DNA of 64,000 bases from Stichopus chloronotus (taxonomy: Eukaryota > Echinodermata > Holothuroidea > Aspidochirotida > Stichopodidae): contig CM037839.1 of assembly GCA_021234535.1 (NCBI GenBank), positions 25,593,196 to 25,657,195 of the forward strand. Direction: 5' to 3'. Within the stretch, counting starts at the first letter, position 1; every line of letters begins with the position of its first letter. Below, one piece after another: positions 63,007 through 64,000 of the stretch. The notes below the pieces were generated by a model. The model saw only the letters and a list, made by a program, of their open reading frames with translations, ran no database searches and had not been told where the DNA came from. The position numbers and the translations under genes are program-made.

Positions 63007-63541
63007 GAGAAGACTTTGTAAGCGAAAAGTTAAGGCAAGCGAGGAAAGAATGAATAATATTTATTCATTTCATGATCTAAGGGAATTCAAGCTACGGTAT
63101 GGCATTCACAAATGGCAGGCTCCATGTGAAAAAATGTTTGATTTTGTTAATCGCGTTGCTCTCAATAACACTTTCCCTGCAGCAGCCGACAAGGTAGTAG
63201 TAGTAGAAAGATTGCCCGAGCATCTGTCCACAAAAATAAAGGCAGTTACCCAAACGAGACTTGGTAATGACGAGTTTGATTTAATACTAATATACGGGCG
63301 TATGAATAGCACTCTACTTTCATTGTATGATACCCTCGTTCATGAGATGGCGCAAGCAAAAGTATTTCACGATGGTGAACCGTGTAATAATCACGGCACA
63401 TATTATAGAAAGGTTGGAAGAAGTATAATTAAAATTCTGAATAAAAACTCCCATTTAGTACCTATCAAAGAGGTAGCCAACGTAAAATTAAAGTACGAAA
63501 TTCTAAATAGTACATCAAAACCACATTTTCACAACAGTTAA
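63007..63541 (+). pseudogene. KDZ-like element, segment 7: SprT-like metalloprotease-type domain
   Basis: LPEHLSTKIKAVTQTRLG, DLILIYGRMNSTLLSLYDTL, VHEMAQAKVF and CNNHGTYYRKVGRSI match the SprT layout of HExxH followed by a HG-x-x-F/Y motif. The second zinc His is Gln here (HEMAQ, CAA at 63353), so the site as read is not a complete metalloprotease. The frame ends at TAA 63539-63541. The assignment is by motif order only. Confidence 0.55.
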
Positions 63542-63589
63542 GTAAATTTTTGTACTTATTAGCTCATCTATCTACCTATCTATCTGTTC

Positions 63590-63870
63590 AAAATGCTTCT
63601 CCTCCGATATGCTTTCATGGATTTGTCTGTAACTTGGTCACAATGTTCCATAGGTGGTGGACCATTTAGGGTGTTCAGAAATTTTTGGTCCAAGGTCCCA
63701 TGTGGGCCATTTGGCCGATTTTATGAAATTCTACAAAATGTTTCTCCTCCTACAGATTATATTGTACAATGCTGATGGTTTGTCACAATGATGCTCAGTT
63801 ATTGGTCCCTTCAGGGTGTTCAGGAATTGGTAGTCCAAGACCAAGTGTTAAGACCTTTGCTGGTGTTGTT
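63590..63870 (+). repeat. Two diverged copies of a ~145-bp tandem repeat
   Basis: Copy 1 begins CAAAATGCTTCTCCTCCGAT (63590) and copy 2 ACAAAATGTTTCTCCTCCTA (63734). Both continue with GTCACAATG and then TTTAGGGTGTTCAG or TTCAGGGTGTTCAG, followed by TTGGT(A)GTCCAAG. A short (ATCT)n tract precedes them at 63565. The rest of the window to 64000 shows no gene. Confidence 0.65.
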
Positions 63871-64000
63871 TCACTTTTCTGTCTTTTCCTATGTGTACAA
63901 GGTATTTGAGCTCCCTTTCAAGCAAAGACTGGCAATGCTTGCACACTTAGGAAGTTCCAATTTGAAAACTTTTACCTGTCGGTTAGGCCATAAAGTGTAG

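Larger units (their letters stand above)
59261..63541 (+). pseudogene. Decayed giant KDZ/HMGXB3-like transposase with C48, PHD and SprT-like domains
   Basis: One long coding region, now split by a stop (60083) and five frameshifts (near 60412, 60795, 61322, 61688 and 62662), yet protein-like on both sides of each break. Order: Asp/Glu-rich N-terminus, C2H2-like finger, SWIM finger, Cys clusters, SAP-like motif, transposase core (CPHGIAYGVKFLLRAESPRD, NIIIVDMAHMVV, NTQAQEQLHSQISKSNYF), basic Thr/Gln-rich linker, C48 protease, PHD finger, SprT-like domain. SWIM plus this HGI.YAVKFLLRAESPRD core is known from KDZ-class DNA transposons and vertebrate HMGXB3-type proteins, and Ulp1-type proteases occur in KDZ/Zisupton elements. 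No terminal inverted repeats or target-site duplication were identified. Almost certainly a non-functional copy unless the breaks are assembly errors. Confidence 0.8.

Noticed and set aside
1..64000. CRISPR arrays, rRNA genes, bacterial or viral genes
   Set aside because: No regularly spaced direct repeats with unique spacers, no rRNA-like sequence and no prokaryotic gene organisation were seen.

Overview
The window is animal nuclear DNA. It is AT-rich, has short coding exons with GT/AG borders in long introns, and carries many degraded repeats. The gene content (polo-like kinase, caveolin, adhesion GPCR, a KDZ-type giant transposase) fits a metazoan. The repeat style (frequent AGGCCTAC and TACTGTACAGTA words, hAT-like G/C-rich ends) suggests a marine invertebrate deuterostome, perhaps an echinoderm such as a sea cucumber. 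That placement is inference.

Layout. (1) 1-17 kb, minus strand: the 5' part of a polo-like kinase gene. Coding exon 1 is 16770-16970 and exon 2 is 9106-9213. They join exactly inside the ATP-binding glycine loop. No later kinase exon was found down to position 1. This stretch is saturated with the TACTGTA/TACAGTA palindrome. (2) 17-24 kb: intergenic, with hairpin-forming satellite arrays in inverted orientation, a tRNA-like remnant and copies of dispersed repeats. (3) 24.06-38.79 kb, plus strand: a complete caveolin gene with a TATA box and E-box upstream of an ATG exon, a second exon that can also supply a start, and two exons carrying the caveolin signature, scaffolding segment and membrane hairpin. 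A hAT-like element with target-site duplication sits in its first intron. (4) 38.8-47 kb: intergenic, with a 12-bp minisatellite and repeats. (5) 46.99-58.60 kb, minus strand: the 3' twelve exons of an adhesion GPCR (end of the GAIN domain, GPS autoproteolysis motif, seven membrane helices, cytoplasmic tail). All exon phases agree except for one single-base frameshift in the exon for TM4/extracellular loop 2. The N-terminal exons are not in the window. (6) 59.26-63.54 kb, plus strand: a long, decayed KDZ/HMGXB3-like transposase gene. It combines an acidic N-terminus, a C2H2-like finger, a SWIM finger, Cys clusters, a SAP-like motif, the transposase core, a C48 (Ulp1/SENP) protease, a PHD finger and a SprT-like metalloprotease-type domain, and is broken by one stop and five frameshifts. 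(7) 63.55-64 kb: diverged tandem repeats.

The three host genes are not an operon and no joint pathway is implied. The most unusual object is the composite transposase. Its fused protease/reader domains carry altered metal-binding residues (HEMAQ in place of HExxH, and Arg in place of the PHD His ligand).
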